Source: Lumnitzera littorea (lineage: Eukaryota > Streptophyta > Magnoliopsida > Myrtales > Combretaceae). Taken from it: a DNA stretch of 64,000 bases. Shown here one piece after another: positions 36,900 through 48,623 of this stretch. Within the stretch, counting starts at the first letter, position 1. The number at the start of each line of letters is the position of its first letter. The DNA lies in assembly GCA_024138015.1 (NCBI GenBank), contig JAMXBB010000007.1:68453707-68517706 (forward strand). Direction: 5' to 3'. Under the pieces are notes generated by a model that worked only from the letters and a program-made list of their open reading frames with translations, was not told the DNA's origin and did not search any database. A program made the translations under genes and the position numbers.

Positions 36900-39233
36900 A
36901 CACTACTTTACATACATACTAGAAAATTCTAGAAGGATCTACCTACCTTAGCCCCAATTCTTTTTCCCCCAGCTGCAAATTCTTCTTTTTCTATCGGCAT
37001 TTGTTTTCTTTTCCTCACAGTTCAAGCTCTCAGCATTTATTTATTTTTTTCATTACATCCTCTCTCTCATCATTATATCTTCTTTCCCTCACCTCATCAT
37101 CTCTCTCTCTCTCTCTCTCTCTCGTTCCATTACCCTGCTTCCTTATCCTTTTTCTTATTTTTCCCTTTTCCGCCATTAATTACAACCGGACCCACCCCTG
37201 CTTCAATTCATCTCCAGCCTGCCATTTCCCTTCTTTGCAATACTCTTCCTCGCCATTTGGCTGACGACCAGACCTCACCATTCCTATAACTCTCTCGCCC
37301 CAATTCGGAAGCTCAACGTTTTTTTTCCCAATTCCAATTCTTCAGCAACGTCCGAAACAATTTCTAAGAAGCCTTATCCAATCTGACGCATGCTTCATTT
37401 TGTTTCAATTTTTAGAAAGTTGAGCTCTCCGCCTCTGCTAGTTTGGGTATTTCCGTTTTCTACGCGTTTTGAGTTAACCCGATAAATGTTATTATTTAAT
37501 TATTTGAGTATATTATTTTACGGTTTATAATTTTTATATTGTTGTTTATGATAGGTCTTGTTTGTCATTATTCGGTGTTTTCATCTTGGTTGTACTTCGC
37601 AAGCCATTCTGATTTTATATTCGGTATCGTATACATATTATTAGTATTGAATTAAGTAATTAATAGCATCCGATTCCTACTATTAAATTATTCGATTATC
37701 TTGTTTTATAGTATTATTTTTATATAAAAGTTACCGTTATATATATTATATCATAATTCAAAATATTGGTTATAGATACATATATATATTTATATATGTT
37801 GGGGTCAAATTTCTGTTTTTTGTTGTATACAAGTTAAGTTATTTTTTTCTGTTTTATTATAGAGTATGGTAATGATAGTATTCTACATAAGTCTCGTGTG
37901 TCGATTTGGTTTACTATGATATTATTTTATTATTAGTATGCTTTATTATTGATATCGATGGTAGTGTGACCTAAGTATTTTATCATATTAGTATTACGAA
38001 TATGTATATCATATTATATTATGCTTAGTATGTTCGTTTTATGTGTCAATTATTATTATGCTATTCTTTCTGAAATTCTACGATCATACTATTTTTCGAT
38101 TAAGTACGTATATTTTTATTATCATATTGATTCGATAATTTATATATTTTGGCACTCTAATCATGTGTCCACTTTATATTTTCTTTTGTAGATATATATA
38201 TATTGAACCTTTTGATTTAAGGTAAATAAACAATATTATATACAAATATGTCAATTTTTGGCTTTATCGTGTTAAGTATTTATATTATCTTTAATTTCCA
38301 TTCTTGATTTATGATTTGATTTGGTTATTTTCATTTGGAACCTTTAAAGTAATAAGTTAGGGTACTTAAAGTTGTGGATTCTAGTTAATTGTCAAGTTGT
38401 TAAATTTGGGTTCCATAATTGGTTTGGACTTTATATTTGGTTCAAATTTGGCTTTCTAGGTACGTGGTGCTTGATTGTATGTTTGTGTATGTTAGGGCTT
38501 AAAATGCAATTAGACTAATATATATACTCGACCTAAATGTCTTAAACTGTTGGTTATGCTTAAATTGCTCGCTCTATGGGCCCGCAGTGGTAGATCCCTA
38601 GAGAAGCAATTGCTTATCATATGTGGAGATTTCCAAGTGGATTTTCATATGGGATGATGCGGTTAGAATATTAGATTTCTGGTCTCTAAACTCTGATTGT
38701 AAAGGATTTAAAAGAATGTTTATACTATATCCACTTATGTATATGGACACAGATTATGTGTGACAGGGTTATGAGTATCCCTTTGATGATTGTTAGCCTA
38801 AATTAAAGATAACTAAATTGTGGTTTGTTCATATGTTATTACAATTGCATTATATGCATATGTATGTTTTGGGCTTAACATCTGTGTTCGTTTATGAACT
38901 TGTACTGGGCTTCAACTCACTTTTCAATTTTTTTTATAGCTACAGGTCGATTCAATAAGTTATAATAAGTATGAGAATTGCTACCACCATGTTGCGAAAG
39001 AGAGGCAATTGGTTTTGTATGTCGTAAGAGATCAAAATCTAGTTATTTAATTTGTTTGGGGCTAAAGTGACTCGCCTATGGTCACTTGAACTGTCGTATC
39101 TGAAGAATTGTGTATTTGGAGAATTGATGTTTTATATACGATGAGAGATCATTATAAGTGTTTATGGAGGTTGTAGGTGGTTTTAAAACCTTAATGTATT
39201 CTTAACAGGTGGGACATGTGGCAGGTTGTGACA
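36900..39233 (+). mobile_element. Large LTR-like unit, plus orientation (partial)
   Basis: CT-rich DNA (36950-37320, including a TC microsatellite at about 37090-37122) is followed by AT-rich DNA. A pre-terminal block, CTTCAACTCACTTTT...TATAGCTACAGGT, lies at about 38908-38948, and the unit ends GGTTGTGACA at 39233. The same block occurs in the other LTR-like units of the window. The left edge is unknown. Short frames here look like chance translations. Confidence 0.35.
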
Positions 39234-39802
39234 CCTTTCTGTCAGGACCCTAAAGGGGGCCTAGTAGGATTACCTAAAATTTCCATAATATGTGTGCACC
39301 CATGATATGAAAACCGCCTTGCAAGTCATAGATTGCAAGACTCTAAATAATTAATCACTAAGGTTACTGATTTTTAAGTAATTAATTCATTGTAACATGA
39401 CATAATATATAATTATAAATAACTATGGATATCCGGTATCCCACAGTTCCTCAGAACCGCAGAGAATCGGTATCCCCTACCAAATAATAAGACAGGATTA
39501 CCAACATTATAAAACTGCAAGTAGAATTAAATTATATTAAATTCTAACATGTGAATATTTTCTACAAAGAGTGTTTATGTATCGTCTATAAAAATCTCAA
39601 CTAATCCTAACACTAATGTACATATCTTCATCTCGCCCTCAGCACTCGAGACTTATCCCAATCCCATTGTATGTAAACCTGCAAAAGAAACTAAGGGGGA
39701 ATGAGCATAAAGCAGCTCAGTGAGTTCATTCCTCACCACCACCGGTCAAGCAAGTTTTCACACATTATTATCACACATGCAAGCAAGCTATCTATATACA
39801 TA

Positions 39803-39844
39803 ATGAATGCAGGCGTGATGAATGCAGGCGTGATGAATGCAAGC
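39803..39844 (+). repeat. 15-bp minisatellite, 2.8 copies
   Basis: ATGAATGCAGGCGTG repeats exactly at 39803 and 39818, followed by a partial variant copy at 39833, inside the LTR-like unit. Confidence 0.9.
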
Positions 39845-40054
39845 AACACATCCATAGGAGTCTGAAACTATAGAAGGTGTAGAATTACGTCGTCCACACT
39901 TCGATTATCCCCTGTACTTACCCGCACAGGGCACCTCAGCTTACCCGCAGAGGCTACCTAGGGGCACCACCCCACTAGGCAAAACTCGACTATTACCCTA
40001 GCCGAGAAAAGAATTCCAATCCAAATAGGGGGAGTCCGAACTAGGACTATCCAC

Positions 40055-40150
40055 CCTCCAAGGCCACTCGGGCACAAACATGCGAGTCCTCTCGCAACCA
40101 AAAATAACCAAGGCCTTTCAGGCACAATAAAGCGAGTCCTCTCGCTATCA
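40055..40150. repeat. Duplicated 50-bp segment with two 6-bp-stem hairpins
   Basis: AAGGCC...GGCACAA...GCGAGTCCTCTCGC occurs twice, 50 bp apart. Each copy ends in a perfect hairpin: TGCGAG-TCCT-CTCGCA at 40081-40096 and AGCGAG-TCCT-CTCGCT at 40131-40146. The outer base pair differs between the copies but stays paired. Confidence 0.8.
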
Positions 40151-42049
40151 AGTGGAGAACCCATGCTAGCTTTGCCTTAATGTTAAAAATACTATTTATG
40201 GCTTCACAAGCCCTTACAGCGATCATGCAAAAATTTGTTTAAGGTTAGAAAAGCTTTTGCCAAAATACTTTTCTTAAGATTTTTGCAAGGCTAGCACTCT
40301 CCATTCATACCTTTACCAAGTTATAGACATGCGACGAGTTGAACCGGTTATTTGGGTCAGACATTTATATTTATCAATTTAAAAATGTGATCACACAGAT
40401 GATGGCACACAAACAGAACGGTTATTCAAACATACAAGCAATAGCAAACAACAAAACATCATACAAATAACACGCACAAGCAAGTAGCAGGTCATCAGAA
40501 TTCCCTCACCTGAATTATTGCTCATTCTCCAAGCCTTTAGGGTTTCCAAGACTCGATATCGAACGCCTAAATCAAAATGGTAAACCTTATAAGTGTTCTG
40601 AGAATTCAGACCCCTTAGTCAACTAAAAGTCTATTGTAGTTTGTCTAGTTTCCTCCAATAACCCGAGTATAGTATGTATAGGGCTACCATGCTCCATGAG
40701 ATTAATAGTAGCTATTTTCTTATATTAGTAAGGTATGAGGCTTCCTTTATGTATTTTGTAATTTTTTTGTTCTGATTCCGATATTTGCGAACTTATAGTC
40801 GTTTTTCATCGTTTTCAGACGCACATTCACACGGTAATGTCCGTTTTGGACGTTAAGACCCGTGTTTTATGATATGGGCTAAATTTATTAAAATTTTATT
40901 TTATTGAAGTTTAATTACTCTTATTACTTATGTTTACGCCCTGGTTTAGGATTTAATGATTGAATTAGCTATTTGATTCTTATACTTAGGAAATTTTACA
41001 TTAGTGTTACAAATTCACATACTTGATTAAGTTTAATTCAATCTAAGAGGTGTATTAGGGTTTAAGGAATTTTCGACTTCTAAATACATGTATATACCTA
41101 TGTTATGTGCTTATGTAATCTTATTATTTCTTCTTTTATAAACTTATGCTTATATCATCACTTATGTAATCAATTGATGATGTCATGGCTTATGTAATCC
41201 ATTTATTACATGTAAATATATATGTCATTAAGTACTTATACATATACATATGTTTTATACCTACCTACACTCATAACATACTAATATGTATACTTATGTA
41301 CTTATACTTTATACATACATATACTTATACATCTACTTAGGTTTATACCGTATTTATACATGTATACCTATTCATATACCTATACGGTGGGATACGTATT
41401 TTTATACTAAAATTCGTATGCCTTATTTACTCTCTTAAGAAATCTTCATAATTCCATTCTTTTTTGTATTTTAAGGGTATATTTAACATGGCTTATGTAT
41501 GTATAGTTAGTAAATGTTCAAATTGAGGTTATGTACATAATCAAAACTTATGTATAAAGGTATTTATACATGTATATCTCTAACATACCTTTATGTATAC
41601 ATGCTTATAGACTTATACTCATGTCTTCCTTTCTTCTTCTTCACAATTTCTAATTACTTCACCTAAAGATGGGAACTTTGCTCCCTCTTCTTCAAGACAA
41701 AACTAAACACATAATTACTTATCTAATCTACCTAATTAACTAACTAATGAAGGAGATAAAACAAGATAAGTAACTTAGATACATACCTTTAATTGTGTTG
41801 GAGTTATGGAGACAAAAATGAAATTGTGAAGGTAAAAGAGGAAGAAGATGCTCACGGCAATGGAAGGGAGTTTTTGTTTGATTTCTTTTGTTTTGTTTTC
41901 ATTATGGAAGAAGGCAAATGGTGGGGCCACAATGAAGAATAAGTGGACGGCAATTGAGAAGAAAGGAGAAGGGAAAAAAAAATCAAAATGAAAGAAAAGA
42001 AAAGCCATCATTAAGGAAGAGATATTTTCTTTATCTCTTAAGTCTTTTG

Positions 42050-42117
42050 TTGACTTTTTCAAAGTGTTGACTTGGTCAACATTTTGACCTTGGTCAACAT
42101 GTGTTGACTTGGTCAAC
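42050..42117. promoter_or_regulatory. Cluster of palindromic TTGAC/GTCAA (W-box core) motifs
   Basis: Within about 70 bp there are several TTGAC and GTCAA cores, arranged as GTTGACTTGGTCAAC palindromes. TTGAC(C/T) is the core bound by WRKY transcription factors. It lies inside the minus-oriented LTR-like unit, so it may be a promoter element of that unit. Binding is inference. Confidence 0.4.
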
Positions 42118-43306
42118 TCCCCTTAAGCTTATGTAAATTTGTGTACATAATGTAGTAATTAAGAGAAATTAAGGGAAAAATGAAGGAAATGAGGGGAAAT
42201 AAGAAATTTAGTAAATTGATTTGTAAAAATAGATAATGAGGTCTTCCATTAGGTATTTATATCCTATATACATCATTTGGTAAGCTACTCAATATAATTA
42301 AGATGAAAAATAGCATTTAGGGTATTAAGGTTTACTACATTTAACCTAATCTTCAACTATACCCTTAACTTTAGGTGAGACTATCCTAATCATATACTTA
42401 AGACATAAATGTAATCTATGATTCATTATCTTAGTTTCTAGGGGATCATTTAAGCATTCTATATGTTTATGCATGATTAAGGGTCATCTCTAACCTTTTA
42501 CTAATGATTTGGCAAAATATAAGCATTATATTACCAATTAGGGTTTTAGGGTATATCATGGTGAATTAGTGCTTTTATATCCTTAAAGTTATGGTTTTAG
42601 GGTTCTTATTACTTTAAGGCACCATCTCTAATGTTTTTTATATATTTAGGGTTTCATATATTCTTACGCGATTGAATTTTCGATTGTCATCTTAGGGTTT
42701 TGATGAGGTTCAAGGTTTTAGGGTCTTCGTATGTAGTTAAGGATTCAATTGATGATTTAAGGTTCTTCGTATCTACTTTAGGTTTTGGATTGTGATTTTT
42801 ATTGGTTTTAAATCTCACTGGCTCTTTTGAGTTCGGGAAATCATCTATAGTTTAGACGTTTGTTTCTATACTTAGAAGGCTAAATTCGCGGGGTTTACAC
42901 CTTTCAATTATGGGGTGTTACACAATTTATTAATGAATATATGGGGACAAGTAGGTATATATTAATTTGTTAATATAAGTTTAAGAATAAAGTGCTAATA
43001 CATTGATATATCATAGTAAAAATGGAAAAAAAAAAGCAATTCAATTTTGAAAATTATATAGCATTTTTTATAGCAATTTCAAGAAACCTAATAAGAGAAG
43101 GCATTGTGATTATGAAATTGTATAAGGTAAAATCCTCTAATATCATATATTATAACATTATATTTTAATATAATAAAAAGATTATGAAAATATATTAATT
43201 ATATCATGAAAAATGGAACATATAAAAGGAAAGAATTTTTGAAATTATATATTATGATGATATGAAATGATTCAACAAAAAATATGGAGATGCATTAAAG
43301 AATTAC

Positions 43307-43750
43307 GATTCAATTTAAGAAAGTCCATAAGCAATTCCAATTTGTAATTGTTTAATGGTTAGGTGGATATGAGACAATTTTAATTCCATAGCATGCAAGT
43401 GTCTTCGATGGTATTAACCAAGTTTTAATTAGCAAAATATGTTTTAGTATATACTTTTGGTTTCTATTAGACTTAAAAAATTGTATTTTATACTACACCT
43501 AAGTATCAAGTATAATCATGGGCATAAGACTAATTGTTAATAACTTAAGATACATACACTTCTAATGAAATATTGAGATTTTGCTATTATATAATAAAAT
43601 TTGCATTTAAGGGCTAATGTATGGATATCTTTATCAATCATTGGTTGTGAGTACAATTTGATTCGATAATTATTTTATATTTGAAATGTAAATATTATAC
43701 TAAATTAAACTTTTGCATGCACAATGGGGATGTACGATTGCTAGTAATAG
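43307..43750 (+). repeat. Left arm of a long inverted repeat
   Basis: This arm and 49841-50273 are inverted copies, by eye more than 80 percent identical. Shared words include GAGACAATTTTAATTCCAT, TAGCAAAATATGTTTTA, ACACCTAAGTATCAAGTA and TAAATTAAACTTTTGC. No coding capacity. The arm ends right where the foldback element at 43752 is inserted. Confidence 0.88.
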
Positions 43751-44736
43751 AGAAAAGTATATAAAAAAAAAATTCTTAACATTTACATTTTTTTATATTT
43801 TAGTTCTTAACATTTCAAAAGTTTTAATTCAATCCTCAATATTTGCAAAAATTCATAAATAAGTCCTTTTAAATAATTGCATTAGATTTTAAATTGCATA
43901 GTGACACATATCACTATTCTCTTGGTACACATATTTTAATTAAGTAAATAATATAATAAAAAATTAGAAAATTAAGTAACGAAAAATATTATAAAAAATT
44001 GAAAAATATAATAAAAATTAAAAAATAAAATAATCTTCAAAATGCTAAAATAATGTATATTATTCTTACTTACATACATGTAAAAGATAAATAAAATAAT
44101 TAAAAATATGCATAAATTAAAAAAAATAAAAAATAAAAAGAATCAAATTCATTACCTTAAGGCTTGAGGCGAGGCGAGGCGGGGTTGGGGGTAAGGGGTT
44201 GCAACTACCTATAGGTGACTATTAGCAACCCCCTAACATAAGGTTTACATGACCCCATTACGATTGCCCAAAGTAAAATGAAAAAAAAAAGAAAAGGGAA
44301 AAAGGTGAAGAACTTGATCTTATCGGATCTCACTTTTATTCTTTTATAATTTTTTGTGACCACCCTCTGGTGGAAGGCAACCACCCATAGCTCTTATAAC
44401 CATTGTTTGGCCACCCTAATGTTAGGAGGTTGTTAGTGGTCATTTGTAGAGGGTCGCACAATTTCTTTTGATAGTCACTAGCCTCCTTAACCTTAGGTTG
44501 ATCAGATTTTATTTTATTTTTTATATATTCTAATTTTTTTAACTTTTATTTATTTTTATTAAGTTATTTTAATATAAATGTATATAAATATTTATTAATA
44601 AATAATATATATTTTATTTTCCAAATTTTTATTTTTATTTTTTTGATTCTTTTATCATTTTTTATATTTCTTATTATTTTTAAGAATTTTGCTTTACATT
44701 ATATATTCTTAGTTTATTTAATTAAATTAATTATTA

Positions 44737-47700
44737 TGAGCTTCGTAATTTCACTTAGTTGCTCTAATAAGCAATTTAGGACATTAGTGAAATTAACCTA
44801 AGTGACTTAAAAATTCATGAGTAAACTCGAAATATTATATAAGGATACCTCGTAGACTCGAATATTAAAAATATAATAAAATAAAAATAATATAGCTAAA
44901 ATAGTGAAATTTAACTATATTATATATTATTGATTGAAATTGTGTAGAATAGGCTTCGATAGTTAATAAATATTTAGAAATAAATTATATATGTAATAAA
45001 AATATTATATGACAAAAAATAACATGTATAATATAAGTGTATGTGTTGTGTATAATTTTCAAGTATATGCACATACTTGAAATTAATTAAAAGATCCCAA
45101 TAATAGCATTTTAAGCTGAAACGAGATGGGAAAATTAATAAAAATTCTTAACTAAGTTGAACAACTAGGAATTTCTCTAGATAGGCATGTGGAATTGTTT
45201 TAGCTAAGTGTGGGAGCAATGACAAACCAAATCATATAAAAGAAAATGGTATATAAGTTTAGATTAAAGGGGAGAGAGAGTATAAAATTCCAAATCAAAT
45301 CCAAAACTTTGAAAAAATTTTAGGAAGCTCTCAATGACAATCTTATATGTAAATAGAAGTTAGGGAAATTAATTTGGAGATTAGAAGACACAAAAAGAAA
45401 TTTAAAGAAATTATATGAAAATTGGAAGCAATTTGAGCTTGATGGAGTGTGTAGGGATAGAGAGATGCTAGAGACAAGCGACGGCCACCATGCAATAGTA
45501 GAGCTACCTTTTGGGCTAGCTGATACACTTGGATCGACCATTAGTGGTTAGAGCTCCAATTTCCAGTTAGGGTCTTAATTTAGTCCAAATTTCATTAAAT
45601 TACGAAAAATATAAATACTATCTAGAAAATTTTACAAAAAATTATTATTGCATAATTTCGTGGGTATAAGCTAGGAAATATATTTTTGTGTAAAAATTTA
45701 ATATTTATAGTATACGTGCTTAAAAAATTGATGAAATCGAGCAATTTTTTATGTTGAAATGAATACGTCTAATAACATAGTTTTGAACTCCAAATTTTTT
45801 TGCAAACTATCCGCTATTGATACTAAAATTCTATGTAAAGATTTTTAACAAAACTTTTTTTTTTTAATTTTTATTTGATTTTTGAGCCTCAAATTATGAT
45901 TAAAATGGTATTTTTGTAAAAATTATTGTATTTTTCTTAATGATCTCACTTGGATTTTAAGTTCCATTGGTTATTGAAGTATTTTTGGTGATTGGGTGCT
46001 GTTGGAAGTGGGTTTATTGGAAGAAGTTAATAAAATCAAAGTATGTCACTTATATGACTAGTTTGATGTTGTCGGAATTGAAAAATTTGTGGATGATGAT
46101 GATGATATACTAGGAACTTGGAAGTAATGAAGCTAAGAAAAGTTATTGGAAGTGTTAATTTGCTATTCTAAATTACTTCTATACTTGTATCATAGAAGGA
46201 AAGCGAAGTAAATTAGTTAATTAAAGAATGTTGGTTAAGAGCAAAGGATAGCTTAAAGGATTCTATGAATGATTTTGCAATAGATTAATACTCAAAGGGT
46301 AAGTTAGAAGCAAAACTTATGAATGAATTGTAAAAACAAGGGATTCAGAAGCTTAGTTAGAGGATGATATTCATAAAAACCTTATAGATAACAAGGTTAA
46401 ATAATATTTTAGAGGAAATTAGTGGGGAGGGGGAATGCTCTACTCGATAATCACTCAAAAGTTTAGTTAAAGGCAAAAATTTGAAGTGAAGTATAGTCAA
46501 GAAGGCTCAAAGGCTAAGTCAAAGGGAGTATTTGTAGGAACTTTGAAGTTGTGGGTCTCAGAGGAAAGTTCAAAGGAAAGATTCCTTGAAATTATGAAAC
46601 TAATTAAACTTAGATGATTTCTTAGAGGATTTTTGTTAAGAAATTTAAATTCTAATTGATGCGATAACTTAGTTAGAAGGTAACTCAGAAGAATATGCGG
46701 GGTAATTATAGACATGTGAACACTCGGAAGTTGTTTTACAAGGTAATTCGTAAGGAATCCTAAGTAGTTATCAGGCTTAGAGGATGATTCAGAGGATAAT
46801 CCTATTAAAACCTCAACTATGATATGGCTTAGAGGATGACTCAGAAGTTTCTAATTTAAGAATTTCAAGGGCGTTCTAGCTTAGAAAGTAGCTTAGAAGA
46901 TGTTTGTTGAACAATCTTGAGTATTTACCAACCTTAAAGATTGATGCAGAGGATAAATATATGTTGAATATCAATATCTATGTGGTGTAGAGGATATTTT
47001 ATAAGCTTTTTTAGTAAATATTTCAAGGACAACTTAACTTTGAGGATAGCTAAGAAGGAAACATAAACTTATAGTTCTATTTTAAACTTCCAATACTTAA
47101 GGCGTAGACTAATGAACTACTAACTAATAAACCTAATTCTATTATAAACGAGTAAATTAGTAATATTTCCTAATTTATATGTGGAATAAAGTACTATATC
47201 AAAATAGACATCAAGAGATCACCCATCAGGACAAGTGAACAATTGAGTTAGTGAGTGATTGAGTTCTAAGTAAGTGGGATCGGTACTTCACCGTACTTTG
47301 AAGTATTATTAAGAATACTTGGAGGCCTTAGTATGTATCTTGTTTGTAAATGTAAGTTATTAGCTTGTATATGTATGCAGTGCATGTGTTTGAACATTGA
47401 ATTTCTATTATGGAGTGTTGAATTATATGTATTTGTTGTTTATGATATTACCTGCTTTGATTTGTATGAAATTGCTTGATTACTCCAAAAGCAATCTAAC
47501 GCAGACTTGACATAATTACTAACCAAACTTGCATCACAACTCATTAGGGAAAGTGATTAGGATTCTCAAGCCAAATGTAGACCTTTTAATGAGAATAGTA
47601 GAAATGGTCATTTCTCTACTCTTAGTCTAACTAAGTGATAGGAGATGAGGTTGTGGCAAGGTCAAGGATTGTGGTTTAAAGGTAGTTTTGGTTGGAGCAT

Positions 47701-48441
47701 GTTTCTCCATTGCATAAGTTTCGATTTGGTTCTAATTCATGAAGTGCATAATGTGAAACTCCTCAAAACTTATATTAGAGTGGACACAATTTCTCTAATC
47801 TCACGACAAACGGTCAACGTCGTATGATAATATATGTTTGAATATGCATTGCATCTAATTAACCTTACTTGAAACCCTAGCCGTTCTATCTTTGATACGT
47901 ACTATTGTCTCTATCTCATTTACTGAGCAAGCTATTGCTCACTTTTTTGTAGTTGTTTTACATGTTTCTTAATAAAATCACTAGAATTACACCAAGTCCT
48001 AGAAAGACTAAAGAACAAGGTCGAGGAGTGAGATTTAAGACTAATGGGCAATGTTCTTAATTATTTATCGAATTTACTAATTTGCATGGAAACCAATAGG
48101 GTCTCTATTAGTAGTCCTTTGGTTTTGATTTGTATTTACCAATATGAAATTCTGTAAACCTATGGACTTTTACAAACCCTTATTGTATCTTTTTCTAAAA
48201 TTATTTATAAAACTTGTTTTCTTTTTAAACTTTTATACTAAAGTGTTTCTTTCAAAAGTTATTCTAGAAAATTAAACCACAAGTTGATACTAAATAGATA
48301 TTGAATTGGATGACTCAAAGTTGTGAAGTAGTAAAGACCTAGTATAAGCTATATCTACATTAACAGCTAAAAGGGCTAGTTTCTAGCTTAGGTTGGTATA
48401 CACTGCAATACTGTTACGGCTCTTTAGTATGAGGTATGACA
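44737..48441 (+). mobile_element. 3.7-kb LTR-like unit inserted in the foldback element
   Basis: It begins TGAGCTTCGTAATTTC and ends GAGGTATGACA, with ATTA on both sides (44733-44736 and 48442-48445). Near the right end it has the TACTGAGCAAGCTATTGCTCACTTTT block shared with the other large LTR-like units. No coding sequence was recognised; frames at 45320-45541, 46497-46715 and 47645-47827 have no known motif. Best read as a solo LTR of a large retrotransposon; the 4-bp duplication is short for that class. Confidence 0.5.
46230..47070 (+). repeat. Degenerate short tandem repeats inside the LTR-like unit
   Basis: A word close to GCTTAGAGGATGACTCAGAGG recurs irregularly, for example near 46350, 46775, 46828, 46880 and 46955, separated by unrelated AT-rich DNA. 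The copies have diverged strongly. Confidence 0.55.
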
Positions 48442-48623
48442 ATTATTTGAACGAATCAAATTGTATCATGTGTCAATACAAGTAGTAAAACTAATGAAAT
48501 GACTCATTTGCAAACTTTTACAAATATTGAACACTGAAATGAAACTTTTAAAATATCAAGGATTAAATAAAAAAAAAAAGAGCTAAATGTTAATGACATT
48601 TTTGTACTTTTCCTATTATTATA

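Larger units (their letters stand above)
39227..42922 (-). mobile_element. Large LTR-like unit, about 3.7 kb, minus orientation
   Basis: On the minus strand it begins TGTAACACCCCATAATTG and ends GAAAGGTGTCACA, giving TG...CA ends with a short terminal inverted repeat (TGTRACACC). Near its 3' end lies an ACTCACTGAGCTGCTTTATG block followed by TTTGCAGGT, a feature shared with the other LTR-like units here. No long ORF. No matching 5-bp target duplication was found, so a solo LTR is the best guess but not proven. Confidence 0.5.
43752..48612. mobile_element. Foldback (long-TIR, MULE-like) DNA transposon, itself interrupted
   Basis: The left end begins GAAAAGTATA, and the right end reads GAAAAGTACA on the other strand. 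The inverted match continues for over 150 bp (TTAACATTTA..., TTCAATATTTG-AAAA). Across the inserted LTR-like unit it extends to the middle, where CTATTAGCAACCCCCTAACAT pairs with the complement of ATGTTAGGAGGTTGTTAGTGG (about 44420-44440). Flanks CTAGTAATAGA (43741-43751) and CTATTATTATA (48613-48623) match at 8 of 11 positions, as an old 9-11 bp target duplication would. Without the insert it is about 1.16 kb and has no ORF. Confidence 0.7.

Noticed and set aside
39803..39844. Repeats suggesting a CRISPR-like array
   Set aside because: Three short tandem units without spacers in a plant repeat; a minisatellite.
41775..42116. 113-codon minus-strand frame
   Set aside because: It lies in the LTR-like unit, is Phe-rich from T-rich DNA and overlaps the W-box cluster; no known domain.
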